DNA from: Bacillota bacterium
GTDB lineage: Bacteria; Bacillota; Desulfotomaculia; Desulfotomaculales; Ammonificaceae
Reading direction: 5' to 3'
Length of the DNA stretch: 64,000 nt
Assembly (NCBI GenBank): GCA_040755295.1
Contig: JBFMBK010000004.1
Span: 124,001-188,000, forward strand
Of this stretch, positions 24,907 through 32,371 are shown piece by piece (positions within the stretch are counted from its first letter, which is position 1; each line of letters begins with the position of its first letter). Both the position numbers and the translations under genes were made by a program. The notes beneath the pieces are model-generated. The model saw only the letters and a list, made by a program, of their open reading frames with translations. It was not told the origin of the DNA and made no database searches.

Positions 24907-24930
24907 ACGTTCTGGGGGTAAAAAGTTTTT

Positions 24931-25017
24931 CATAATGATCAGGACTTTTATAGATTTGATGTAAAGTCTAAAGCCCAAAGGGGTAGGCCGAGGAAGTGTT
25001 TGAATGAGTAATAAAAG
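24931..25017 (+). mobile_element. Decayed internal-deletion copy of the RAYT element
   Basis: TCATAATGATCAGGA and CTTTTATAGATTTGATG match the 5' coding part of the element at 29801-30376. The right part, AAGGGGTAGGCCGAGGAAGT and onward (about 24978-25017), matches 30393-30432 over 40 bases. Almost the whole transposase has been lost between them. Confidence 0.7.
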
Positions 25018-25096
25018 GTGAATATGCTGGTAAAAAAACTATAATATTATTAAGCAATTGCTATGCAAAAAATAAAGAAAAATAGGGGGGTTACTC

Positions 25097-26596
25097 ATGA
25101 GGAGAACGTACCGGTTTAAAGTCCTATTTGCCGTCCTCCTTACTTTAGTTCTCCTTGCTTCAGCGCTTCTTGTACCTTCGTCTGCCGCCGCCAAGTCGTC
25201 AACGACTATCCAACTGTGGATTGGCAACGCATCCATGTCGGTTAATGGGGTTCAGCAACCGGTTGACGAACAAGGGACCAAACCCGTTATTTCCGCAGGC
25301 AGGACGCTTTTGCCTATTCGCGCTGTCATTGAAGCTTTCGGTGGATCCGTTGCCTGGGAGCCCTCTACGAGTAAAATCACAGTAAAGTTGGAAAAGAACT
25401 CGCTCGACCTGTGGATTGGCAAACCACAGGCATCGCTGAACGGAACCGCCCTTGCGATCGATTCGGCTAACCCTACAGTTGTACCCGTAATTATGAACGG
25501 GCGGACGATGCTTCCCCTCCGTTTTGTTGCGGAATCGTTGGGTATTGACTTGCAGTACGATAGTGCCACAAAAAAAATTACCCTTCAGAAGGGTTCATGG
25601 AATATCTCCATATTGGACAGCGCGGGGAATGTCGGTTCGAATTCATCTATCGCAGTGGACGCGAATGATAAAGTTCATATAAGCTATATCGATACGACGA
25701 ACGGAAATCTCATATATTTGACAAATGCATCGGGAAGCTGGGTCAGGTGGGATGCCGGCAGCGCGGGTGACCATGCCACCGGCATCGCCGTAGATGCCAA
25801 CGGTAAGTGTCACATCGTTTATAGCGGCGCAAACGGAGAGTTAAAATATACCACGAATGCAACCTGTGATAACGGTTCGGTTACAACATTAGAGACCGGA
25901 GTCTGGGCGGGATTGCTTGGGAATCAGGACATCGCCGTTGATTCAAACGGCAAGGTCCATATAGTATACTATAACGTAAATGCTATGAATTTTATATATG
26001 TCACGAATGCTTCCGGGATATGGTCGACTTCTAAAATCGTAGATAAAGCTATTGCTAATTCACTGCCGGCATATTCGGCTTCAATTGGAGTGGATTCCAA
26101 TAATAAGGTCCATATCTGCTATTACGACGATGCCGCGCCTGACAGTATAAAATACGCTACCAATGTATCCGGGTCATGGGTCTCTACAACAATAGACACG
26201 ATAGAATTTGCTGCCGGTTGGAGCACATCTCTGGCCGTCGATTCAAACGACAAGATCCATATTTTATATTATGAACATGAAGATGATGCACTTAAATATG
26301 CAACCAATGCCTCGGGCGCATGGCAGACGGAAATTGTGGATAATAGTTCCGGCAACGTCTCCAGTGCTTCCATCGCTATTGACAAGGCAAACGGCAACCA
26401 GGTCCATGTGGTTTACGGCTCCGCTTCCGGTTTTATGTACGCAACAAAGCCGGCCGATAAGTGGGAGAGATCTAAAATAGATGAATCCTGGACCGGCAGC
26501 GGCAACTCCATTGCCATAGGCCCAAACTCAATTCATGTCAGTTACAAGGACGGATTTAAAGATGACCTTAAATATGCATGGAAACCGTTACTCTAA
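25097..26596 (+). CDS. Secreted stalk-domain protein with beta-propeller-like repeats
   Basis: 499 residues, ATG behind AGGGGGGTTACTC. A signal peptide runs to about 32 (LLVPSSAAAKS). Residues about 35-165 are a duplicated copper-amine-oxidase-N stalk domain: AGRTLLPIRAVIEAFGGSVA and NGRTMLPLRFVAESLGIDLQ. From about 170 there are roughly six repeats of the form SIAVDANDKVHISYID, GIAVDANGKCHIVYSG and DIAVDSNGKVHIVYYN alternating with LIYLTNASGSW-type strands, which would fold as a beta-propeller. Probably exported and cell-surface associated through the stalk. No enzyme motif is seen. Monocistronic. Confidence 0.85.
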   Translation: MRRTYRFKVLFAVLLTLVLLASALLVPSSAAAKSSTTIQLWIGNASMSVNGVQQPVDEQGTKPVISAGRTLLPIRAVIEAFGGSVAWEPSTSKITVKLEKNSLDLWIGKPQASLNGTALAIDSANPTVVPVIMNGRTMLPLRFVAESLGIDLQYDSATKKITLQKGSWNISILDSAGNVGSNSSIAVDANDKVHISYIDTTNGNLIYLTNASGSWVRWDAGSAGDHATGIAVDANGKCHIVYSGANGELKYTTNATCDNGSVTTLETGVWAGLLGNQDIAVDSNGKVHIVYYNVNAMNFIYVTNASGIWSTSKIVDKAIANSLPAYSASIGVDSNNKVHICYYDDAAPDSIKYATNVSGSWVSTTIDTIEFAAGWSTSLAVDSNDKIHILYYEHEDDALKYATNASGAWQTEIVDNSSGNVSSASIAIDKANGNQVHVVYGSASGFMYATKPADKWERSKIDESWTGSGNSIAIGPNSIHVSYKDGFKDDLKYAWKPLL

Positions 26597-27094
26597 GGAA
26601 AGATAATTTCTTCCCTCAAACTCAGCTTTGACGCCCAACCGGCAAACTTTCCTGTAATATCAAGGGTTTCCGGGCACGGAAAAGTGACGGAGAAAGAAAG
26701 AGAACAGGCTGCTTCTCCCTAAGTCCTTACAGCATAGTACAAAGGCAGCGCTAAATGGATCCGCCGGCGGACAACCGCTGTTGCGGCCGTCAAAGCCTAA
26801 CTTATTAAATCAGCAAGTTTAACAGGGTCATACTTTAATTACTCGGAAGACAAAAGTCGATGGCAAGAAGGAACGAATCGTTTCTGGAAGTCCTGGCTTT
26901 TTCCTCTGGTGGGTCATGTGTTATGAAGACAGTTCTCGCGGCAACAAAGAGTGGAGCTTTCTTGAGGTGGAATTGGGGACAAAACGAAAGGAAAAAGGAG
27001 AAGGAGAGTATGGATAATATCTGGTTGGCTGTGTTTGGCAAGATAAAAATGTAGCAAACGGAACTTAATTTTTGGAGCACCCCTGCCCCCATAT
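26597..27094. other. Intergenic region, no gene supported
   Basis: An open frame at 26860-27054 exists, but it lacks a good ribosome site and shows unlikely composition. Its first residues (MARRNESFLEVLAF) faintly recall small membrane proteins, and a frameshifted remnant is possible. Nothing else is recognisable before the istB fragment. Confidence 0.4.
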
Positions 27095-27299
27095 CTAGGA
27101 ATTTATGGGAGAGTTCTTAAGTCGGTAACTGGGACCGGTAAACACAAGCAAATGACTGTGGTGGATCAGCCGATCTATAATTGCCGCAGTCATTTTCTCA
27201 TCGTAAAAGATGCCGTTCCACCGGCTGAATTCCAGGTTTGTGGTGACAATAACGCTGCGTTTTTCATAGTATTCGGAGATTACCTGGAAGAGTGCGACT
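27095..27299 (-). pseudogene. C-terminal remnant of IS21-family IstB helper ATPase
   Basis: The minus frame ending at 27095 reads LFQVISEYYEKRSVIVTTNL, EFSRWNGIFYDEKMTAAIID and RLIHHSHLLVFTGPSYRLK. This is the well-known C-terminal end of IstB (DnaA/DnaC-like transposition helper of IS21). The Walker motifs and the IstA gene are missing, and similarity stops at about 27299 where group II intron sequence begins. It therefore marks an IS21-type insertion interrupted or truncated by the intron. Confidence 0.8.
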
Positions 27300-27314
27300 A
27301 CCCGGAAAAACAAA

Positions 27315-27668
27315 CGATTTACCGTGCGTCGCAAAACAATAGCCAAACGTCTACGGGGGAAGATCAAGGCAGTGAGGGAAGAGCTCATGCGTCGAAGGCA
27401 TGAGCCTGTCCCTGTACAAGGAAAGTGGATACGCTCGGTCGTACAGGGGCACCTCAACTACTTCGCCGTGCCCGGTAACAAACAGTCAATCGATGCATTC
27501 CGAACCGAGGTGATCAAGGGATGGCTTCACGCACTAAGACGCAGAAGCCAGAAGTCCCTTAACCTCACATGGGAAAGAATTAAGCGGCTGGTTATGACAT
27601 GGGTTCCCACAGCGAAAATACTGCATCCATACCCATATCAGAGACTTCGCGTCATACACCCAAGGTAG
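27315..27668 (+). pseudogene. C-terminal fragment of a group II intron reverse transcriptase/maturase
   Basis: The frame reads RFTVRRKTIAKRLRGKIKAV, RRRHEPVPVQGKWIRSVVQG, HLNYFAVPGN and then SLNLTWERIKRLVMTWVPTA before ending in HPYPYQRLRVIHPR. This is the maturase X domain and C-terminus of bacterial group II intron proteins. The whole reverse-transcriptase domain (YADD motif) is absent. It has no credible start, being fused to the istB remnant. Intron domains V and VI follow immediately. Confidence 0.85.
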
Positions 27669-27741
27669 GAGCCGTATGAGGTAATGCCTCAAGTACGGAT
27701 CTGTGCGGGGGGTGCCCGGTAACGGGCGTTCCTACCGTGAT
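27669..27741 (+). ncRNA. Group II intron domains V and VI (3' end of intron)
   Basis: 27669-27702 is a 34-base domain V: GAGCCGTATGAGG, a TAAT loop, then GCCTCAAGTACGGATCT, close to the classical domain V sequence. 27703-27741 forms domain VI (GGTGCCCGGTAACGGGC hairpin and CCTACCGTGAT with the branch-A region). The predicted 3' splice site is near 27741, directly followed by the left end of the RAYT element. Confidence 0.8.
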
Positions 27742-27980
27742 ACTTTTTTCTAAGGGGAAATAGCGGGATAAGGTATTTCTTTTAGGAGATTTAAGATGCC
27801 GCGGATTGCGAGAGGTTTGGGGCAACGGAAGGCAGGAAGTCTTTCATAAAGATCAGGATTATAAGGCTTTTATAGATTTGATGAAAGAAGCCAAAGAAAG
27901 ATACCCTGTTAAACTGTTCGCGTACTGTCTAATGCCCAATCATTTTCATATGGTTTTAGCGCCCGCACTTGCCGGTGATC
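27742..27980 (+). pseudogene. Truncated RAYT (IS200-like Y1) element, copy 1
   Basis: Nearly identical to 29739-29979, including the untranslated TCTAAGGGGAAATAGCGGGA leader and the transposase N-terminal half through NHFHMVLAPALAG. Identity stops after GATCTGA at 27980, where REP-like sequence (TGTCAAGGGGAGGG...) takes over. The catalytic tyrosine is lost. Like copy 2 it carries the internal deletion after MPRIARGL. Confidence 0.8.
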
Positions 27981-28260
27981 TGAATGTCAAGGGGAGGGTT
28001 ATCGTGACAACAAAAGACAGACTTGGAATTTTTATGGTATGCCAGAAGAACCGAGCCCATCACACAAGGCTTATCTTCTTGAAACGCTACTCGTTTTCCT
28101 GCCGGCCCTACGACACTCGTTTCCGGCTAATCGTCAGATCTTTAGTTAAAATAAACCGGCCGCTAAAATTCAAAATATTATGATATGATAAATTCGAGAG
28201 ACTGACTGAAACTTTCTAATAATATAAGTGTAGTTTTAAAATTAAGATTAAACAGAGGTG
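27981..28260. other. REP-like fragment and leader of the sigma-factor pseudogene
   Basis: 27983-28020 is a REP-like copy (TGTCAAGGGGAGGGTTATCG, then TGACAACAAAAGAC). 28050-28140 is unassigned. 28165-28195 is AT-rich with TATGATATGATAAAT, a plausible promoter for the downstream sigma gene. Confidence 0.45.
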
Positions 28261-28269
28261 ATGGGAGAC

Positions 28270-28820
28270 TTGGAAAAAAGAATTGATGACATTTGGCAAG
28301 ACTTTAACCTAACACTTAATAATTGTATTAAAAAAAGAGTTAAAAACGGATATGATGTAGAAGATATTTTGCAAGATATACGATTCAAAACAACATAGAT
28401 AGTTTGAAAGATGAAAAGAAAGTCTCTGCCTGGGTCTATAGAATAACAAGAAATGCTATTGTTGATTATTACAGAAGGAAAGAGAAGACCCCCGAATTAA
28501 CTCAAATTCCTGAGCCTACAGTAAATGTTTCTTTAGATGAATTAAGTGTTAATGCTGAAATCTCTAATTGTTTGCCGGAGATGATTGGTCACTTGCCAGA
28601 AAAATATAAACAGGCAATAATTTTTGCGGAGTTTCATAATCTTACTCAAAAGGAACTAGGTGAAAAAGTAGGACTTTCATTATCCGGCGCAAAGTCTAGG
28701 GTTCAGAGAGCCAGAGAAAAGCTTAAAGAGATGCTCTTAGGCTGCTGCGATCTTGAATTTGACCGTTTAGGGAATATTATCGACTACAAGCATAAAAGCA
28801 ACGCTTGTAAATTTTGTTAA
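28270..28820 (+). pseudogene. sigZ: Frameshifted SigZ-type ECF sigma factor
   Basis: Two frames together make one sigma factor. The first (TTG 28270, site GAGGTG nine bases upstream, to stop 28396-28398) reads LEKRIDDIWQDFNLTLNNCI and DVEDILQD. The second (from about 28384 to 28820) reads IQNNIDSLKDEKKVSAWVYR, ITRNAIVDYYRRKEK (region 2), then GHLPEKYKQAIIFAEFHNLT and GLSLSGAKSRVQRAREKLKE (region 4). The break is near 28383, where a QDVFIKIQNN-type segment should be; a few bases are missing. It ends with a Cys-rich tail (GCCD, NACKFC) typical of SigZ-like factors. It lies upstream of the DUF2703 gene and probably regulated it. A sequencing error cannot be excluded. Confidence 0.8.
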
Positions 28821-28915
28821 TTTAAAAAACGTAAAACTTTGCGTCTCTTTTGTGTTATCCTCCGTCTTTATAAATGAAAGTCTATGAGACTAAACTATAC
28901 GAGGAGTGATTTATA

Positions 28916-29536
28916 ATGGTCGAGAATGCAAACGGTTGTTCCTGTGATTCCGGCTGCTGCAATGTTAATCAGGATAGTCAAGCCCAAAAAAGGCAGGTTA
29001 TTATTGACTTTTTATACCTGGATTTAAGCGTGTGTGCTCCCTGCCAGGGAACAGACTCAAGCCTTGCTGAAGCCGTATTAGAAGTATCGAAGATACTTCA
29101 AGCCACAGGCGTTGATGTAGTGGTAAACAAAATCAATATGCAAAGCGAGGAACAAGCCAGGGCTTGGAAATTTGTAAGCTCTCCTACTATTCGTATAAAC
29201 GGGAATGATATTCAATTGGATGTAAAGGAAAGCCTTTGTGAGTCTTGCGGGGATCTCTGTGGTGATGATGTTGAATGCCGTGTCTGGGTTTATCAGGGAA
29301 AGGAATACACCGTTCCGCCCAAAGCTATGATAATTGAAGCAATCCTGAAAGAAGTGTACGGAGGGGTAAGCCACCCTGCAAATTCTACTGAGAAGGAATA
29401 TGTCATGCCTGACAACTTGAAACGATTTTATGCTGCAATGAAAAATAAGCAATCAGATAAAATGGAAAGTAAAACACTACAGACTAAAAACAATTGTTGC
29501 TGCGGATCTACCGGTTCAAAAAACAGCTGCTGTTAG
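28916..29536 (+). CDS. DUF2703 cysteine-rich protein
   Basis: 206 residues, ATG behind GAGGAGTGATTTATA. The N-terminal cluster CSCDSGCCNV is followed by the DUF2703 thioredoxin-like domain: LYLDLSVCAPCQGTDSSLAE (C-x2-C), SSPTIRINGNDIQLDV (cis-Pro-like SPT) and SLCESCGDLCGDDVECRVWV. The tail ends NNCCCGSTGSKNSCC. DUF2703 genes often accompany SigZ-like factors and metal or metalloid resistance genes, so a thiol-based role in metal handling is plausible but unproven. It is followed by a terminator at 29564. The clustered cysteines at both ends would suit metal binding. Confidence 0.85.
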   Translation: MVENANGCSCDSGCCNVNQDSQAQKRQVIIDFLYLDLSVCAPCQGTDSSLAEAVLEVSKILQATGVDVVVNKINMQSEEQARAWKFVSSPTIRINGNDIQLDVKESLCESCGDLCGDDVECRVWVYQGKEYTVPPKAMIIEAILKEVYGGVSHPANSTEKEYVMPDNLKRFYAAMKNKQSDKMESKTLQTKNNCCCGSTGSKNSCC

Positions 29537-29563
29537 GAAATTTATTTAAAAATTTATTTAAGG

Positions 29564-29592
29564 AGGAGTCGAGTAATCGGCTTCTTTTTTTT
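29564..29592 (+). terminator. Intrinsic terminator after DUF2703 gene
   Basis: AGGAGTCGA (29564-29572) pairs with TCGGCTTCT (29577-29585), with two G-U pairs, around GTAA, and runs straight into TTTTTTT. The group II intron 5' fragment begins about 20 bases downstream, as expected for introns that insert after terminators. Confidence 0.65.
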
Positions 29593-29612
29593 ATGCAAGG
29601 GGACTGTTCCTT

Positions 29613-29720
29613 GTGCGGCCGAGCGAAGTCGTAGGAGTTAACAGGTGTAAACCCTGTCTGGTAAGGTTCAGCCAACCGCCAGTAGCGAGTCTTGGAGGTA
29701 CAGGGGCAACCCTGGGAAGA
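29613..29720 (+). ncRNA. 5' fragment of a group II intron (domain I region)
   Basis: It starts with GTGCG, the conserved group II 5' end, at 29613. It continues with AACCCTGTCTGGTAAGGTTC, AGCCAACCGCCAGTAGCGAG and TCTTGGAGGTACAGGGGCAA, phrases typical of domain I of bacterial group II introns. It breaks off at about 29720 where the RAYT element's left end begins. The 3' part of such an intron is found separately at 27315-27741. Confidence 0.65.
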
Positions 29721-29721
29721 G

Positions 29722-30447
29722 AAAAGGGGACAGGCTGTTTTTTTCTAAGGGGAAATAGCGGGATAAGGTTTTTCTTTTAGGAGATTTAAGATGCCGCGGA
29801 TTGCGAGAGGTTTGGGGCAATGGAAGGCAGGAAGTCTTTCATAAAGATCAGGATTACAAGGCTTTTATAGATTTGATGAAAGAAGCCAAAGAAAGATACC
29901 CGGTTAAACTATTCGCATACTGTCTAATGCCCAATCATTTTCATATGGTTTTAGCGCCCGCACTTGCCGGTGATCTGAGCAAGTGGATGCAATGGTTAAT
30001 GACCAGTCACGTACGTCGTTATCACAACCACTATGGAACCACCGGGCATATATGGCAGGGGCGGTATAAAAGCTTTATTATCCAGGAAGACGATCATCTA
30101 TTGACAGTTCTAAGATATGTGGAGGGCAATCCGGTTCGGGCGTCGTTAGCAAATTCAGCAAAAGACTGGCCATGGTCATCCCATAAAGGGAGAATAAATG
30201 TAAATAAAAATCTATTGCTGGATGAAGTACCTTTCCGATTACCTGAAAACTGGGAAGAATACGTTGATGGATTTCTTAATGAGAGAGAGCTTAAAAAGCT
30301 TCGCAACAGCGTATCCGGCAATCGCCTTTTGGAATGCCTGCATGGCAGGCGAAAGTGGCGAAAGAAGTTGGTTTAGAGTCTACCCTCAGACCAAGGGGTA
30401 GGCCGAGGAAGTGTTTGAATGAGTAATAAAAGTAGCCTGTCTCCTTA
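29722..30447 (+). mobile_element. RAYT element copy 2 with imperfect terminal inverted repeats
   Basis: Left end AAAAGGGGACAGGCTGTTTT and right end AAAAGTAGCCTGTCTCCTTA are imperfect inverted repeats around the shared ACAGGCT core. Between them lie a 5' leader shared with copy 1, the transposase gene, and a 3' tail (30393-30432) shared with the decayed copy at 24978-25017. This is the usual build of a transposase flanked by REP-type palindromes. Confidence 0.75.
29801..30376 (+). CDS. REP-associated tyrosine transposase (Y1/IS200-like), N-terminally damaged
   Basis: 191 residues if read from a TTG at 29801. The HUH motif is in YCLMPNHFHMVLAPAL (H-F-H) and the catalytic tyrosine is in TVLRYVEGNPVRA. 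HIWQGRYKSFIIQEDDHLL and WPWSSHKGRI are characteristic of RAYTs, which cut and mobilise REP palindromes as single-stranded DNA. An upstream ATG at 29790 gives MPRIARGL and then shifts out of frame; the usual about 11-residue YHV-containing strand is missing. Copy 1 has the identical lesion, so the element apparently spread after, or independently of, the deletion. Activity is doubtful but not excluded. Confidence 0.85.
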   Translation: MREVWGNGRQEVFHKDQDYKAFIDLMKEAKERYPVKLFAYCLMPNHFHMVLAPALAGDLSKWMQWLMTSHVRRYHNHYGTTGHIWQGRYKSFIIQEDDHLLTVLRYVEGNPVRASLANSAKDWPWSSHKGRINVNKNLLLDEVPFRLPENWEEYVDGFLNERELKKLRNSVSGNRLLECLHGRRKWRKKLV

Positions 30448-30520
30448 TTTATCACCTATGTTGCCCTAAAGGCCGCGCGGCATGAGCTTGTTTCAGCGTA
30501 AACAACTTTAACAGTAAAAG

Positions 30521-30554
30521 AAGGCCGGCCGCCTGGGAAGCGACCGGCTTTTTT
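30521..30554. terminator. Bidirectional hairpin terminator
   Basis: AAGGCCGGCCGC (30521-30532) pairs with GCGACCGGCTT with one mismatch, followed by TTTTTT on the plus strand and CTTCTTTTACTG on the minus strand. It would stop both the RAYT transcript and the minus-strand fragment ending at 30598. Confidence 0.65.
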
Positions 30555-30597
30555 CATTGCTTGTTTTTTCGGCGCGGCGAACGTAATGTTCCGGTCG

Positions 30598-30843
30598 TCA
30601 GGGCTGGATGGTGAAAACGGCGTCGCTGGCGTCGTTGCCGATAATGGCTGCGGCGGAGTCCTTAAGCACCACTTTTGCTTTGCACTGCGTTTTTGCAGCC
30701 GTCACCGCCGGGACCGTCCAGTCAAAACTACCGGGATTGCCTGTCAAAGTCCTTATATCCGTGAAAGTTGTCCCGTTGTCTTTAGATAATTTTAAGGTTA
30801 CGCTTGCCACCGGTCTGATTGTGCCGGCCAAAAATAGAGACAC
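30598..30843 (-). pseudogene. C-terminal remnant of a secreted repeat-domain protein
   Basis: 81 codons from a GTG without a ribosome site. The sequence TLKLSKDNGTTFTDIRTLTG, then SFDWTVPAVTAAKTQCKAKV and a final DASDAVFTIQP, is the closing beta-sandwich repeat found at the C-terminus of large extracellular proteins. It has no signal peptide, and similarity begins abruptly at TIRPVASV. It looks like the truncated tail of a larger surface protein followed by its own terminator. Confidence 0.55.
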
Positions 30844-31040
30844 TTCAAGATCTCAAGGGGCGGCAGAATAGCTTTGTTCCGATTTTCACTGCGGTACTTG
30901 CCACGGCATGTTACGGGACGATTGTTCGGCGCATTCGCATGTTCGGATGCAGCGTAAGTTGCGGCGCAATCCGGCCGTATCCTCGCTGAACCGGGGCAGG
31001 ATTTCATTGAAATACCGGCAAGTGAAGTAAAAAAAACAGT

Positions 31041-31065
31041 AAACCCGCGAAGGCTTCGCGGGTTT
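31041..31065. terminator. Perfect 11-bp hairpin, terminator-like
   Basis: AAACCCGCGAA (31041-31051) pairs exactly with TTCGCGGGTTT (31055-31065). The flanking A-run (AAAAAAAACAGT at 31029-31040) is a T-run on the minus strand, so it probably terminates leftward transcription from the cytochrome-like remnant. Confidence 0.6.
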
Positions 31066-31118
31066 CAGCATTCAGGGAGAGGCGGGTTGAAGGTTAACGC
31101 GCCAATTTGGCTTATAAC

Positions 31119-31212
31119 TCAACTCGTTTTGTGGCAGGAACCGCAGCCGATGGGTGCGGCATTATAGTGCTCGTATTTTGTTACACTACCGGGGTGACAC
31201 ATATATATATAC
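31119..31212 (-). pseudogene. C-terminal remnant of a multihaem cytochrome c-like protein
   Basis: The minus frame reads MCHPGSVTKYEHYNAAPIGC and then GSCHKTS before a stop at 31119-31121. The CGSCH is a perfect CXXCH haem-attachment motif close to the C-terminus, and a second CH lies upstream. The frame runs into an (AT)n microsatellite at 31201-31210 and no start exists. Most likely the tail of a lost c-type cytochrome; the fragment is short, so caution is needed. Confidence 0.45.
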
Positions 31213-31278
31213 CGTCCGGGCTGGACATTTCGGGGGGCAAGGCGTGTAACAGGTTTGAAACTCCTTTAGGGTAGTCTA

Positions 31279-31333
31279 GGTCCTGAATGGACTTGCCTGC
31301 TTTATTAGAAAAAAGTTATTATTATTCAGGACC
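31279..31333. repeat. 10-bp perfect inverted repeat with 35-base loop
   Basis: GGTCCTGAAT (31279-31288) is the exact reverse complement of ATTCAGGACC (31324-31333). The loop is AT-rich. No gene lies between 31213 and 31474; the pair may be the ends of a small decayed element. Confidence 0.45.
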
Positions 31334-31474
31334 TGGCCCCTGTTTTCCGACTTATGGTTTGAAACACCTGAGAAAACCGTTTTCGGAACATAACATTGAG
31401 CCATCAAACGTATTTCGGGAAGTCGCGTTCGTTCGAAGGCCGGCGGACGGCTGCAGTTCAAGGGAGGCGAAACG

Positions 31475-31918
31475 ATGGGATGGATGAACACATTCGCAAG
31501 AATTCTTGCGCTGCTGGGGACGGCCGCCGTTTGGTTGCCCGTTGCCGCTATGCTGGCAACTTCGGTGCCGGGTTCTCTTCGGACAGGAACTTTCAGAATC
31601 GACTACCTCATGCCGGCGGAGCTGTTTCCGCTTGCCCTCGTGGGCGGTGTCCTGCTCATCTTAGCGGCAGTTATTGCCCGTAGCCACAAGCGCCTCATCG
31701 GGTGGGGGTTCGGACTTGCTGTGGGGGCGCTTGTCGCCGGCCAGGCGCTCGCGGTTGCGACGGGACTGGCGTCGGGAGAGACAGAGCCTGTTGGGTTCCC
31801 CTGGGCTCTCGTCGTGGGCTCTCTCGCGCTGTATACGGTTGGCCTTGTCGTGCTCGGCTGCGCCGGAGTCATGTTGACGCGCTTCGTATGTCGGCGGCAG
31901 GAGGACGGGGGCGACTAA
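31475..31918 (+). CDS. Four-helix integral membrane protein, unknown function
   Basis: 147 residues, ATG behind AAGGGAGGCGAAACG. Membrane helices are at about 9-30 (ILALLGTAAVWLPVAAMLAT), 48-66 (ELFPLALVGGVLLILAAVI), 75-95 and 110-135, with a basic and acidic C-terminal tail. I recognise no named domain. It is the first of three consecutive small membrane-protein genes on the same strand (next 32006 and 32372). Confidence 0.7.
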   Translation: MGWMNTFARILALLGTAAVWLPVAAMLATSVPGSLRTGTFRIDYLMPAELFPLALVGGVLLILAAVIARSHKRLIGWGFGLAVGALVAGQALAVATGLASGETEPVGFPWALVVGSLALYTVGLVVLGCAGVMLTRFVCRRQEDGGD

Positions 31919-32005
31919 GTTGTGCCCGCGTAGAGCCGAATCGCTCTGAATGTGACCAGCACAGGGATTAAGATTAGAAAGGTTATCCGGGGTGAGGTGA
32001 TTGGG

Positions 32006-32356
32006 ATGGCTGAGAACGAAGCAGGTGAAGAAAGCGCGGACAGCAATGGACGTGGGTTCCTGTCGAGGCCGTCGACGCGGCTCGGATGGTGGTCCGTCGG
32101 GCTGACGGCCGCGTTCGTGCTCCTCTCCGCCGTCAATGCCGCGGTATTCATGCACTTGTCGGAGGATGTACCGTGGCGGCGGACGGTACTGCCTTTCTAC
32201 GGCATCGCGATGATGTCGTGCGGGTTGGCCGCCGGGATAGCCGCCCTGATCGCCGTGATGCGGCGGCACGAACGCTCGTGGCTCGTATGGCTGCCCATAT
32301 TGGCCGGGTTGTTTGTCGTTACGTTCGTTTTCGGCGAGTTCCTGGCTCCGCACTAA
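32006..32356 (+). CDS. Small integral membrane protein, unknown function
   Basis: The ATG at 32006 follows GGGGTGAGGTGATTGGG; the frame is open upstream to 31952 but that start lacks a site. The product is 116 residues with a hydrophilic N-terminal 30 residues, then three helices: WWSVGLTAAFVLLSAVNAAV, VLPFYGIAMMSCGLAAGIAA and WLVWLPILAGLFVVTFVFGE. It lies 15 bases before the methyltransferase gene, suggesting an operon. No family is recognised. Confidence 0.65.
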   Translation: MAENEAGEESADSNGRGFLSRPSTRLGWWSVGLTAAFVLLSAVNAAVFMHLSEDVPWRRTVLPFYGIAMMSCGLAAGIAALIAVMRRHERSWLVWLPILAGLFVVTFVFGEFLAPH

Positions 32357-32371
32357 GAAGGAGTACGGATA

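Noticed and set aside
26860-27054. 64-codon frame in the spacer before the istB remnant
   Set aside because: The ribosome site is poor and the sequence shows no family features. It might be a decayed gene, but that cannot be supported.
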